Shown here: positions 45,015 to 55,886 of the stretch, in pieces
How positions within the stretch are numbered: the stretch's first letter is position 1
Layout of the letters: every line of letters begins with the position of its first letter
Assembly: GCA_003254885.1 (NCBI GenBank)
Contig: QANT01006731.1
Location: 27,932 to 91,931 of the forward strand
Origin: Purshia tridentata
Taxonomy: Eukaryota > Streptophyta > Magnoliopsida > Rosales > Rosaceae
Length of the DNA stretch: 64,000 bases
Direction of reading: 5' to 3'
Made by a program: the position numbers and the translations under genes
The notes under the pieces: generated by a model
Told to the model about the DNA's origin: nothing
The model's database searches: none
The model's input: the letters and a program-made list of their open reading frames with translations, nothing else

Positions 45015-47166
45015 CTCGGATACACAACAATATGTAACTGCCACAAAGATAATAAAATTCTCCCAAACTAAACATTAAAAAATACATAAAAAATGAAGCT
45101 AATATTACACGACAGAGAGAGAGCGAGGGAGAGAGAGTACTCTGGAGGAGTTTGGAGGAGAGCGAGGTGTGAGTGTGAGTGGTGGTGGTGGAAATGCGGA
45201 GGTCCGAGGACAACAAGGAAGAGAGTACCCGAATTAAGAGGGCACCCGAATTGGGTCCGACGGGTCTAGAAATTGAAAAGATTTTTTTGTTATTTGGATT
45301 TGCTTTAGTACAACAGCACCAGCACAGTAGGACAACAATGGAGCCCTAGCGGACGACTCCCTACTCCTTGCTGCTTCCCACTCCTACTCTTTTTGGACTC
45401 ACCGTCAAATTTTAATCAATTAATAATAAAAGAGTAACTAAAAGTCTAAAAGGCCTCCAATATTTAAGTAATTCCATTATTTATTAATTAATCTTGATTA
45501 ACAATTCATTCTTTCAGGAATTCCTTCCGTTAGTGGCGCGCCGCTGGCTGGCCGCTACTAATGTTTTATGTTTACGTGACCCACTCAGCTTCCCACCACG
45601 CCACCTAATTTACGCTAATTTGTTCTTGTTAATATTATAATGATAATAACCTCCTTCCACAAAAATAATATAAATATAATAATCGTCACGTGCCTTGAAT
45701 TATGCTGGTTTGTGGGCTTCACTCCCTTTTTATGAATCTGGTACCAATTGTTTTTGGTTTTTGGGCTTGGGCTCAGAGATATGAGGCCTCAGTTCCGGAC
45801 CCTACTACTTGTCATTTTTCAAAACTAAAAGAATGATTTATAGGCTGGTTCAATTTTTTCTCTTCTCTTAGACTTATATCTTAATACTTTTTTATTTTTG
45901 AGTAAGGTCCAAAAATATTATCCAGATGTTTTTAATTTAAAAAATGTGTAATATTATCCTAAAATTAATGATATGTAAATCTTAATATTATCATAATATT
46001 ATGCTAATTGTATATTACTTTAATATTATAATATTATATTATATATCCTATTTAATATTATCATATTATCCCATAATTAATTATAGGATTTAACTGTACC
46101 AAACGAACGATTGACTCTGGTCTGTAAATACATTTCAATTGTACCAATCAATCGATCGGTTTTGATTTGTCGGCTTTTATGTTATGGTTTAGCTCTAGGA
46201 TTTTGGGCTGTGCCCAAAATCTCAGAGCTAAACCCTAACATAACGCCTCCATTGAACACATTCTATACCCTAGAAGGGGATGAGGTGAAAAAATGAGATT
46301 TATCCTCAAAACTCAGGAAATGAAGCAGCTCGAATATATATATATATATATATATTGGTACAATTGAAATGTACCTATACATATATATATATTTTTATTT
46401 TTTCTCTTACTTATTTGATTATTTTTATGAGTTAATATTTTTTTATTATATAATATAAACGAATATTATCATTTATTATTTCAAATCAAAAAATATAAAA
46501 CTAGATAATCTTGAATGTTTTAATTAAATATGTCTGAACATATATTATCTTTCATTTTTAAAATTAATTTATAGTGATTATCTTAATTTTAAGAGATAAT
46601 ATGAGTTAAAATTTTAAAAAGTCTATTTTTTGGACCTCAGTCTAAAAAATTGGATTTAAGTATTAATTTAAATTTCTATATGGTTTTAGTTTAAATGACC
46701 CTTTAAAATTGGACCTATTTCTAATTATTCCAAACTAAAATGCAAAAACCCTTTTTTTTTGTGAGGATAAAAAAAAACACATTTTTATTCAACTGATTAC
46801 TATATGACTGAAATGCTCAAACATAGTTATTTTCATGATTTTGTTTTTGTGCATATTTATTTAGAGGTAGAAAACTGATCATGAACACAAATAGAAATTG
46901 GAACCACCAACCAACTGATAAACTGATGATATAAAAATACACTTCAAATCCTGATGCCAATTCCTAAGGCCTTCTCTACCAGCACAAAAGTTTATTAATT
47001 GTCTAAAGGCTTGTCTAAATAAGTAATGTTAGATGTACCATAAAATGGGGTGCAAATAGTTTTATTCAGAATATATTTACAAGGTCAAACACCCATCATA
47101 AAAACTCTGCCTTTACATACACCATTTGGTACAAGCTGGCCTTTATGCCAGAAATTCAAATCCAAA
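45015..47166. other. AT-rich spacer with nested inverted repeat
   Basis: 45015-45250 is the leader and promoter of the BIM2-like gene, with GA-rich runs. 45400-47040 is very AT-rich, with a (TA)n run at about 46334-46354 and the inverted repeats at 46128-46374. No protein gene is supported; the open frame 46111-46296 runs through the hairpin arms. Confidence 0.6.
46128..46374. repeat. Nested inverted repeats (MITE-like or hairpin locus)
   Basis: Inner palindrome: the 32-base arms 46177-46208 and 46212-46243 match except at about 3 positions around a 3-base loop (GGATTTTGGGC-TGT-GCCCAAAATC). Outer arms: ATACATTTCAATTGTACCA (46128-46146) pairs with TGGTACAATTGAAATGTAC (46356-46374). A (TA)n run precedes the right outer arm. 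The layout resembles a small MITE or a hairpin-RNA locus, but no target duplication was identified. Confidence 0.7.
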
Positions 47167-47343
47167 CTAGTCCATTCTTACTTTATGAGCAGATGAGAAA
47201 TGCTTAGCTGCAGCTACATTAGCCGCCTCTGGCCGTTTGTTTACTCCAGTTTCAGAATGTTTCTCTTCAGGGGTCCGTGAATCAAAGCACCAAAACAACA
47301 ACCTGAACAAGGACTTGAACGAAGTTGCCTTACGTTCACTCAT
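47167..47343 (-). CDS. Small 58-aa protein of unknown function
   Basis: A single-exon frame starts with MSERKATSFKSLFRLLFWCF and ends in KHFSSAHKVRMD. I do not recognise the product. It has a basic N-terminus, a short hydrophobic patch (LFRLLFWCF), then an acidic/polar middle and an Ala-rich amphipathic stretch with basic ends. Reasons to think it is real: a TATATATAAAG-type TATA box on the minus strand about 180 bases upstream (around 47511-47527) and an AATAAA (minus strand, 47061-47066) about 100 bases past the stop, both at proper distances. No membrane span or signal peptide is convincing. It could also be a chance frame within a non-coding transcript. Confidence 0.5.
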   Translation of the reverse strand: MSERKATSFKSLFRLLFWCFDSRTPEEKHSETGVNKRPEAANVAAAKHFSSAHKVRMD

Positions 47344-48217
47344 TTTGATATAGCTTGGTTTACTACCCCGCTACTGAATCAAACCCAGAAAAAGAATTAG
47401 GCTTTCGAATTGGAGAACTACAAGTAAATGAAATTCAACCAGGTTCTTGGTTGTAAAGAGCTGAGATACTGATTTTCTTGGTTTTTCGGTAGGTACTTGG
47501 ACCTTATCTTTGCTTTATATATAGTTTATATTTCTTGGTGTTCAAGTTTATGTGAAAGGTACCGAGGGGATTGTTGAAAACCAAAGATGTCAGCAGATGT
47601 GATTTGTGTTTTTGACCATCACACTTTGTTGACCGCAGTCTCCTTCCATGCTTTCTCAGCAGGTTCTTTTGCTGCAGTAACTCGGAAACTTAGCTTTTCT
47701 TGGGTGGCAAACAAATGTAACCAACATTGACTTGCAACCCCAATCAAATTTGAGCAATTTGAGCAAAAAGAGGACAAAAGAAAAGAATTAATTTAATCAC
47801 AAAGTATAGCAAAGACATTTACCCTCCTGCTCTTCACAATGCCGTATCAGTTTGAAGCAGAGTCAAAAATCCCTAGAAAAAATTAGCTAGGTCTCTTGAA
47901 AAGATAAACTAAAGCTAGATCAATGGAGAACATATTGCTTACATCAAATTTGGTTGTGGGGTTAACTAATGACTATATATGACCTAAAAGGGGGATTAAA
48001 GCAATCCAATAAAATTGGGTAAAATGCTTCAACGATGCCTCCAAATTAGCGCAGTCACTTGTGTGCTCTTGAACCATGGTTAGAAAACTAGCATTCCCCT
48101 TTTGAAACTGGAGCTGAATATGATTTCCAAACTTGCTTGGATCATACAAATGAAGATATCTTTTATGTACAAAACTGCAGTGGAGGAACCATTACTGGGG
48201 GACTCTTATCAAACTCA
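47344..48217. other. Spacer between the 58-aa gene and the second GT106 gene
   Basis: The left part is the probable leader and promoter of the 58-aa gene. The right part is the 3' UTR of the GT106-like gene. Nothing else is supported. Confidence 0.55.
47511..47527 (-). promoter_or_regulatory. TATA box for the 58-aa gene
   Basis: On the minus strand this reads ACTATATATAAAGCAAAG, a consensus plant TATA element about 170-185 bases before the start codon. Confidence 0.45.
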
Positions 48218-51200
48218 CTATCTTTCTCCGACCTCAAGCTCTTCTTGGTCCTCCAGCTGAGTTTCTTCTTTGTTGCTTAAGTCTCCATTACCACCTTCAT
48301 GATCTCCATTACTTTTCCGGAAAAACAATCCAGATGAGGTGGAATCGTCTTCTTCTAAAGCTTCTTCATTTTCCTTGTCTTTTGACTGCGATATCAAATC
48401 ATTCTCCATCCAAGCAGGGCAATAGTGCGCGATTCCAAGAGCAGCAAGAACTTGAGAGTGATTATGAGTTGAAGCATGAGCTGATGTTGAAGCATTAATT
48501 GATGTTCTAGCAGAATCGTGCCTCAAACAAGAGCATTCAGGGACTGGATGAGAGATAAAAGACAGTGGTTTTGAACTTGCGGATGCTTCTATTAATCCAT
48601 CAACTAATCTCTTTCTCAAATGCTTGCGCACTGACATCAGCCATGTATGGTTTGCGTGGTAAAGGTGGTCACTAATTTCTTCTAAAAGCTTGACAATTTC
48701 TTTTCTGTGTTAAAAAAAACACAAGAAAGAATTTCAAGTGAGCAACCAAACATAACTTTTTTCCATCATTCTTATGCATACATGCAGTACTTCTATTTTT
48801 GCAGTTAATGATAACAAATTTTAAAGAAGTATAAAGTAAATGTCCAGATAAAGCAACTTACCTGTCTGGCCTGTATGTTTTTGATGCAGCTGACTGATAG
48901 AGTCGGTGTCCCATTACTAAGCTCGCGAAATTTGGATGCCCTTTACCATCACGATCGAATCCAGGGATAAATACATCAGCTTCAACACATATCACATAAT
49001 CAATTGCTTCCCAAAGTAGTTTATGGGCGTTGGTCCTCAACTCCATAACTGTACTATCAGGCTCATTATCACTCTCAGCTACCCAACCCCACCAGCCTTC
49101 AATGTTATAGGATTTGGGCCTGGCTGGAGGTGGTGGCAGTGGGCGAGGACGTGGCCCTGCAGTTTTCCATGCCTCAACCTTCATCTCTTCCTCAATCAAA
49201 GGTGGACTCCTGGGATTACTTTCGACAAGGTTAGCCTCGCGTCCATAAATCCTACTAAGCTCCCAAGGTAAGCTAAGGGAGGTCCTATCAACAACATTTT
49301 CAAACATTGCACGAAGAGGAATCAATGTCCTTTGGCCACCAAAGATTTCTCCCCCAGAGACATATATTATTGTGTCCCACAAATATCCATACGCACGAAG
49401 AATAATACCTATCTGTAGCAATCCAAGAAAAATTGATCAAAGGCTCAAAAATGTAATTTCTTATAAAAGGATGTAAACGACATTTATTTTTAGTAAATTT
49501 TAGTGCTACATATACTTGTAGTCTATGTTAGGATTAACTTATAATGTCACTTGATCCCAGGGTGTCTATGTTAGGAAATTACTTTTGCGTAGACATTACC
49601 TCTTCTGGCATTAGTGGGCAAGAACCGTTAAGGCGTTGTGCTGCAGAATTCACCGAAAGCTTCCCCTTGACAATCCCACGCTTAATCATCCAATGTCTTT
49701 TGTGCTGAATGAGTTCAGTGTGTACATCCTGGGGAAGAGTTTCAAGGCACATATGCAAATCAATGCTGTTAAGAGTTCCGAAAAAATTAATGAAAGAGTT
49801 CTGAAAAATTAATTTATCATGCAGTCCATGTTTGAAGCAAATACCTGGAAGAGTTCAGCACAACCATGATACGCCAAAGCATCTCTGGTCATTCCAGGGT
49901 CAAATGCTACAAATGGCTGCCCAGGAGCCCGTAACCTAAAGCAATAGTAGATATCTGTTAAAGCCATGCGGATGAGAAAAAACAGATATATTTATATAAT
50001 ATATATGGGGTGGGGGAGAAAGAGAGAGAGGAAAATTGACCTATGTAAAACTTTGGTGGCAAGTTCCTGGACCTCCTGCCGGAACCGAAGGGCATGAAAG
50101 GCAACCCTACATCTCAGCCTCTGATACTCTTCAAGATCAGGTGGCAGGATAGCCTGCATCGCATCCAAAAAAAGTAGTAACATAAAAATGCAAAGGAGAT
50201 TATTACCAGTAGCAATTATAGCATCAAACCAAGAACACAGGATACTCAATGCAAAAGAGAGAACAGTCATTGTTACCTGCAAGCATCCACCTTCAGACAC
50301 GACTAGTTCAACTACTAAATGCTTCTTCAAAATTGGAAGAACATGGTGCTTATAGTAATATGGTGAAGCAGAATAAGGTACTTTAAACACTGGAATGTTC
50401 TTTTTTCTCCTTTGCCCTTTGAGATGCTTAGGAAGGGTTTTCACAACTTTGACATCTTTTGATAATGCAGCCATGAATTGATCCTCATTGTAGAGATAGG
50501 CAAAACTCTTAAACTGAGAGCTACATGTAAACATAAGATAAAATAAATTACAAAGAATAATTACTGAATACTGTAATGATTGTAAGTAATCAGTGTCCAA
50601 AATGGAAACCTGATGCCCTTGCTGCTTGTGGTTGACTGGATCTCAGGAATAACTAATGTTGCATTAAGAAACCGAGAAACCACAACTACATCACATATCT
50701 GAAAAATCAACAAGATGATGTAGCTGTAAACTCATATGAAATTGAATATAATGGCGTAACAGGCTATTCGAACATGACACCCTTACTGAATTCCTGATCT
50801 CATGAAACCCGCCTTGTATCCTCACAAAGATAAAACCATTGGTATCAGAATTGGGATCTGCAACACAAATTTTTAATTATATATTAAAAAAATTCAAATA
50901 TCATTCTAAACTTTGTAGGTAATAAACCTGTAATAAAGTATGTTAGGTATTTTCAATCCCTACCCAAAGGTTAAGGGGTATGTCTAAGAATAGATAAATA
51001 AACAGTTTGAATCCAAAACTGAAGGTTTCAATATCTGCAGTTTAGACATAAAACATTTCCTTATGGGCTGTAGCAAGCACTGTTAACTATAATAACACTG
51101 GCCAGGTTAAACCAAGGACCCCACTGGTTGTGAAAGCACTCTCCGAAAGTAAGAATAAACAAAAGAAGAGAAAGAAGAACAAAGAAATAAATGGTATCAT

Positions 51201-52101
51201 CAATAATTATCAATAATTATCTAACATTAGCCTCAAGAAAGCATTGAACCAATTGAGAAATCACTAGCAGGATCAATAAAGTGACCTAACCTGCATAATA
51301 TCCTCTAGGATTTGCATCTGGATGCAAAGACTCAAGATGCCTTGCCGGACCCCAAAGCCTTCTATACATTGGACTCTGCACCCCAAAGCAAAAGGACAAT
51401 AAGAAGCCATACTAGACAGCAATCATACAGTGAAACTATAAGTCCACATAATATCCAAAACCTACCAAATTAACTGGAAATAATATTTGGTATAAAAAAA
51501 AAAAAACAGATCCAGACTAAAAAAAAAAAAACAGATCCAGACTAATTCAGATACTTGAACCAAACTTGCTTCAGAAAAACAACTAAATAATTCAAAAATT
51601 GTTTCTGAGTTTCGCCTAATAAGCAAATAAAATCCTAATTGGGGCAATACTGTACCCAAAACCAATGTCGGCAAAACGACACCGATTGCCACACTTAGGA
51701 GCAAGAGCAAGTCTTTCCCAGAAGAATTAAACAGAGGACTTTAAACCCAGAAACATAAAACACTTGAGACAATAAGCAGAGAGATGGAGAACATCAAAGC
51801 TAACAAAAGGATGAATCTTTATGAGAGTATTCAAGCACAAATTGAGCAAACAGAGTGTATGAAAATCAGAAAGATGAGTTCTTTGTCGAGATAGTGTAAT
51901 TACAGTCTTTGAAAAATTCAAACTTTCACCAATGGCTCGCCGAGGGAAGATTGTGATTGAGGAGTGGTACTCTGAAACACCCTCCTCTGTAAATCTAGCC
52001 AGTAAGAAGTGAACAAAAAGAGATATGGCTGAGAGAACCAGACCAACCAGACCAACCCATTTCATTTTGGACTTCAACACCATCTTTCCTTCTCCTTTCA
52101 T
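48218..52101 (-). CDS. GT106 / O-fucosyltransferase-like protein, long form with Ser/Glu-rich tail
   Basis: Ten minus-strand exons, 51904-52101, 51291-51375, 50787-50857, 50610-50698, 50277-50520, 50041-50153, 49845-49935, 49600-49728, 48862-49412 and 48218-48704, give 685 aa with every junction in phase. The start is the first ATG (MKGEGKMVLKSKMKW). Residues about 14-35 form a type II membrane anchor, so Golgi placement is likely. GGFHEIRNSICDVVVVSRFL at 110-129 is the nucleotide-binding region, and LRCRVAFHALRF and YVSGGEIFGGQRTLIPLRAM are further family blocks. Residues 275-292 read FVAFDPGMTRDALAYHGC, where most relatives have HLRFE, so the HxRxE motif is missing. A proline-rich insert (PRPLPPPPARP) precedes the last block, and a roughly 90-residue acidic, Ser-rich tail follows. 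Donor and activity are unknown; this subfamily may be divergent or non-catalytic. It is only distantly related to the GT106 gene at 36964. Confidence 0.85.
51494..51544. repeat. A(n)-ACAGATCCAGACTA in two tandem copies
   Basis: ACAGATCCAGACTA occurs at 51506-51519 and 51531-51544, each preceded by about 12 A. It lies in intron 1 of the GT106-like gene. The pattern equals that around the N joins, but with no N: either a poly(A)-only insertion with target duplication or a slippage duplication. Confidence 0.85.
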
Positions 52102-52518
52102 CGAAACCCACCTACCCTTTATATCTCTGCACCCAACTCTCCAGTTCCTCACTGGATTAGAATCTATCTCCGACAAGATTGCAGAAGCAAAGAACAGAGA
52201 GGAGTGGAGAGGTTAGTAGAACTGTAGAAGCAAAAGTCACAGAGAGAGAAAGAGAGAGGGGTGACACGTGCGAGAACCCTCTTACACACTTACACAAATG
52301 CAACACTACATTAGTACATTTTAGTTGAATCGACCAGACATGCCTATTTTATTAATATTTAGTAACTAATATTATGTTTTCATAACTCTCGGTTTCGCAG
52401 AAACCCCACTCTCTAATCTAGAGCGTTGAAAAGACGACCCAATGAAAAGAGTATTTGGGGGGCAGTGGTGCAGAGCAAGCGTGCAAGGTTGAAACCGTCG
52501 AATGATTGAGAGAAAGCA

Positions 52519-52548
52519 ATGGAGATGGAGATGGAGATGGAGATGGAG
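52519..52548. repeat. (ATGGAG)5 microsatellite
   Basis: Five perfect hexamers upstream of the GT106-like gene. The minus-strand HLHLHL frame over it is a product of the repeat. Confidence 0.9.
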
Positions 52549-53228
52549 TTTTGTCACGTGAGGTAAAGGTTGTGTCTTGTAGTTGTGTCTGGTTGGATGG
52601 GGTTGTGGGTTGTGGACTTGTGGACTTGTGGGGGGCTTGAATAGTTGTATAGTTGTATCTTTGTGACTCTTGTCTAGACCAAGGGGTTTTGTAATAAGAG
52701 AGAATCTGAAGAGGATATTGGTGCCATTTGTGTACGAGACTGCGAGTGAGGAAAAGGAGGGACCGATCAGATAGCTAGAAAGAGACTTTTGGGTGCAAAA
52801 ATAAGGTGGGTTTAAAGAGTGGGACTGTTTTGAGGTGGGGCAGAATCAATGAAAGTAAATGCGATTAGGTGATCACAGATTTTTGCTTGACTTTGAATTT
52901 AAATGGGAAGGAAGAAACTGATTCCACTGTTTTGTACTGAAGTAGTGAAGTGTAAATTTCAGTGAAGGGTAATTTTTTTTTGTCTTTTTGTTGTATATTT
53001 GTTTTTTTTTTTAAATGCCAAATTTGCCAATACACATTTCTTCATTTTTTGCCAGGAATACACACACTTTTAACTTTATCATGTTCTTTTTTTGGCCATG
53101 AGGTCATGTTCAACTATTTATTTTCTTATTAAGAAAAATTATTCCATTCCATAGGGACTTGGATCATAAAAATCTTTGATAAGAAAATATAAAAACTGGT
53201 GTTACTATGAAAGAATCATGCTAATTTT

Positions 53229-53289
53229 AGTAATGCTTACCTTTTCTTTTTCTTTTTCTTTTTTGGCCAAGAGTAATGCTTACCTTTTC
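53229..53289 (-). mobile_element. Micro-insertion T-rich-TTGGCCAAG with 18-bp direct repeats
   Basis: AGTAATGCTTACCTTTTC at 53229-53246 recurs exactly at 53272-53289. The 25-base insert between is (T4-5C)n followed by TTTTGGCCAAG, the reverse complement of CTTGGCCAAAA plus an A-rich tail. It belongs to the same group as 9901, 40604 and 40816. Confidence 0.6.
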
Positions 53290-53421
53290 ATTGTGCCATA
53301 AAAAGTAGGAAACTCAACTTTTTATTAGTTGGGTTGTATGTTTTGAGTTGTGTGTTTCCACGAGGTTGTGAAAGGCAAAGGGTAAAGGCAAAAAAGACTA
53401 GGCCTTTATTTTGTCATTATG

Positions 53422-53542
53422 ACACAAACTAGAAAGTATCTCCATTCTTTTTGTCATTATTGATGTGTATGTATGTGAGTGGGGGTGGGGTGGGTGAGTG
53501 GGTAATTAACACAAACTAGAAAGTATCTCCATTCTTTTTGTC
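53422..53542. repeat. 34-bp direct repeat
   Basis: ACACAAACTAGAAAGTATCT continuing for 34 bases occurs at 53422-53455 and again, without a mismatch I can see, at 53509-53542. Between them are 53 bases including a G/T-rich stretch (GTGAGTGGGGGTGGGGTGGG). Confidence 0.9.
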
Positions 53543-53689
53543 CAATAAGCACCAGCAGTGCTGAAAGTGTAATACACGGGAAGCACTTGGCTTCCTTTTA
53601 ATGAGATTTCATACTTCCTAAGATATCCCTATTTAGTTTAACAAATGCCTAAATAACCCTCATGTATCAAAACCCACCGATCAATCTTT

Positions 53690-53728
<39 letters not shown>

Positions 53729-53729
53729 N
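53729..53729. other. Single-N join in a poly(T) tract
   Basis: One N inside about 46 T. The true length of the tract is unknown. Confidence 0.85.
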
Positions 53730-54665
53730 TTTTTTTTTTTTTTTCTTGTGCGAATTTTTCTGCTGAAATCTCCAAATTGTGGAGCACAATTCAAAATGCG
53801 CGAGCTCTGCGTCGAGGCCTCTCCGAAACGCTTGCAGGTGAGTCCTCTAAACGATCCATCTTGAAACTCTCTGAATTTTGAATGTCTTTAGGGTTGACTT
53901 CACGGTTCACCGAAGTTTTTTTGGTTTGTTGGAGATTGATTGATTCCTATTTGTATTTAAATATAATTTGTGTTTTGGATTCGTAATTGTATTTAAATAT
54001 AATTTAGTAATGTTATTGTAACTCAGAACTGGTGATTTCTTTTATCTTCCATCCAAGTCGTGTAATTTGGTTCATTGTGTGTGGTTGGAACTGGTTCTTT
54101 CGGTGTTGTTTTCCAGGTAGGTGGTGACGTGAACGTTAATATTGTGCTTAAATGAGTCCCACCCGATTTGCCACTGAATTACAGTTTTGATAAGTTTTAA
54201 CTTCTCTACCAATAAACTGATAAACTCATCTCCTCTCTGTCTCTCTCTGTGTCTGCAAATTCCCAGCCACCATCACTATCTCTGACGCCCCACCACACGA
54301 ACGCCACCATCATCTTCTCTCTCAGCTCTCTTTGTCTCACCACCGACGCCTTTTTCTCTCTGCTTCGGAAGGCCCACTAGTACTACCGCACCATTTCGCC
54401 TCCTTCCGACCGCTACTCCGACGAAACAGACTCGAAGCCATAAATCCCCATTTCAACTATTTTCGGTTGGAAGTCGGTCTGCCACTTTCGGTACGTACCG
54501 ATTCTTAAAAAGTGCTACTGTCAGAAGCGCTACCAAATAAATAGACAGTGCCAATCGGGCTGTCCTTCCCCTTACAACGACAAAACGCACCGTAACTAAA
54601 TATCATGATCCTTTACTGCCATTGGACATCACCCGTGCCACGTCATCATCAATCGATCCCACCAC

Positions 54666-54675
54666 GCCACGTGGC
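54666..54675. promoter_or_regulatory. G-box palindrome GCCACGTGGC
   Basis: A perfect 10-base palindrome with a CACGTG core, about 325 bases before the presumed leader donor of the PI4K-gamma gene. A second ACGT-core site (GCCACGTCATC) lies about 30 bases upstream. G-boxes bind bHLH and bZIP factors; the pair would suit an abscisic-acid or light-regulated promoter. Function is inferred. Confidence 0.5.
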
Positions 54676-55886
54676 ACGATCTGCGCACGCAGGCATTACT
54701 GCCCGTATTTTTATCGAATTTAAAAGGACTTGCAATTCTTGGTTAAACCCCTTCCATTTCTCGCGAAAGGGAGTTAGGGAGAGCCAAGGAGGAACTCCGA
54801 AAGCGGCAGAGAACAGAACTGTGACAATAACTGACACAGGTTTTGAGGTCCGATCAAATCAAATCGTAGCGGTCAATATTTTTCCCATCCAATCTGGGCC
54901 GTCCGTCCGTCGTCTCTGATTGCCTATCATCTCAACGGCGGTGGCTCTCCGGAAAGCTCCGCCGTCTGGTTCCCAATCTCGCGGTCTCCGGTGAGTCTCA
55001 CTCGTTCGGCTTTCTGAGCTTACCAATGCGAAAACTATTATTTAGCCAATACTTTTCAAATTTCAGACCGCAATTAGCTTCAATTTTGGTTGCATTTGAA
55101 TTCCGTGTTTATTTCGTATTGGTACTGTGGACTTTGGGAGTATTTGCTATGAATTCTATTATAAACATTATCTTGCTGTCTGTGTGCGCTTTTTATTTGT
55201 TATTTTTTGTTATTTTGTATACATTAGATTAGACACAAGTTAAAACAATTATCAGTTCTTTTTAAAATCACTGATTTGGAGGTGAAATTTTGAAAAAATA
55301 ACAAGAACATAAAAGCTTTGGATATGTGAATTTAATGGACAAGAAATTTAAAGTTGATGCTTGGTTTTGTAATTTGGATTGCAATTTGATGATGCAGATT
55401 GCTTTTGGTGAAATGAATTTTCAGAGAGAAAATTTTCCATTTTTCCATATAAATATATTTTGGGTCACCAAATGAGTGAATCATTTTAAAGAGGACATTT
55501 TGTTTGTTGCCTTTAACTCTTCAACTGTTAAAATAAAAATAAAAAATTTTTGTCCTGTTGTGAATCACTATTAATCAATAGATTTTGTAATGAATTATGT
55601 TATATTGGAATATCCAGCAGGTGGCCTCTCCAATGTAGCAAATCTTCAAATTAGGTGGCTTCTTCGATGTAGCAATTTTTACCAAGTCTTTCAACAGAGA
55701 TTTTCCAATGTGAGAATCACATAAGCATATTGTCTTCTACTCGTTTGATTATGATTGTTTACGGTGCAAACAATCTTCTTAAATTAGTGCCGGCATTTGA
55801 GTTTGGCGTCTGCTCAAGAGAGAAGCTCTCTTCTGCCGCTGCCTCTACTGCCGGCATTGGGAGTTGGCACTTCTCTGCTTCCTTTC

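Larger units (their letters stand above)
52102..55886. other. Divergent upstream region between GT106-like and PI4K-gamma genes
   Basis: The left end is the promoter of the minus-strand GT106-like gene. The middle holds repeats (53229-53289, 53422-53542), a poly(T) tract with an N (53729), a short exon-like stretch at 53796-53837 and a G-box at 54666-54675. The right part is probably the PI4K-gamma leader, with a strong donor CCG|GTGAGT at 54991 suggesting a leader intron that ends somewhere before 55797. The 104-codon frame at 54605-54919 has no domain and I do not call it. Confidence 0.55.

Noticed and set aside
52372-52557. His-Leu repeat frame
   Set aside because: Translation of the (ATGGAG)5 microsatellite on the other strand.
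54605-54919. 104-codon plus-strand frame before PI4K-gamma
   Set aside because: No recognisable domain, lies in the promoter/leader and holds the G-box; no splice support.
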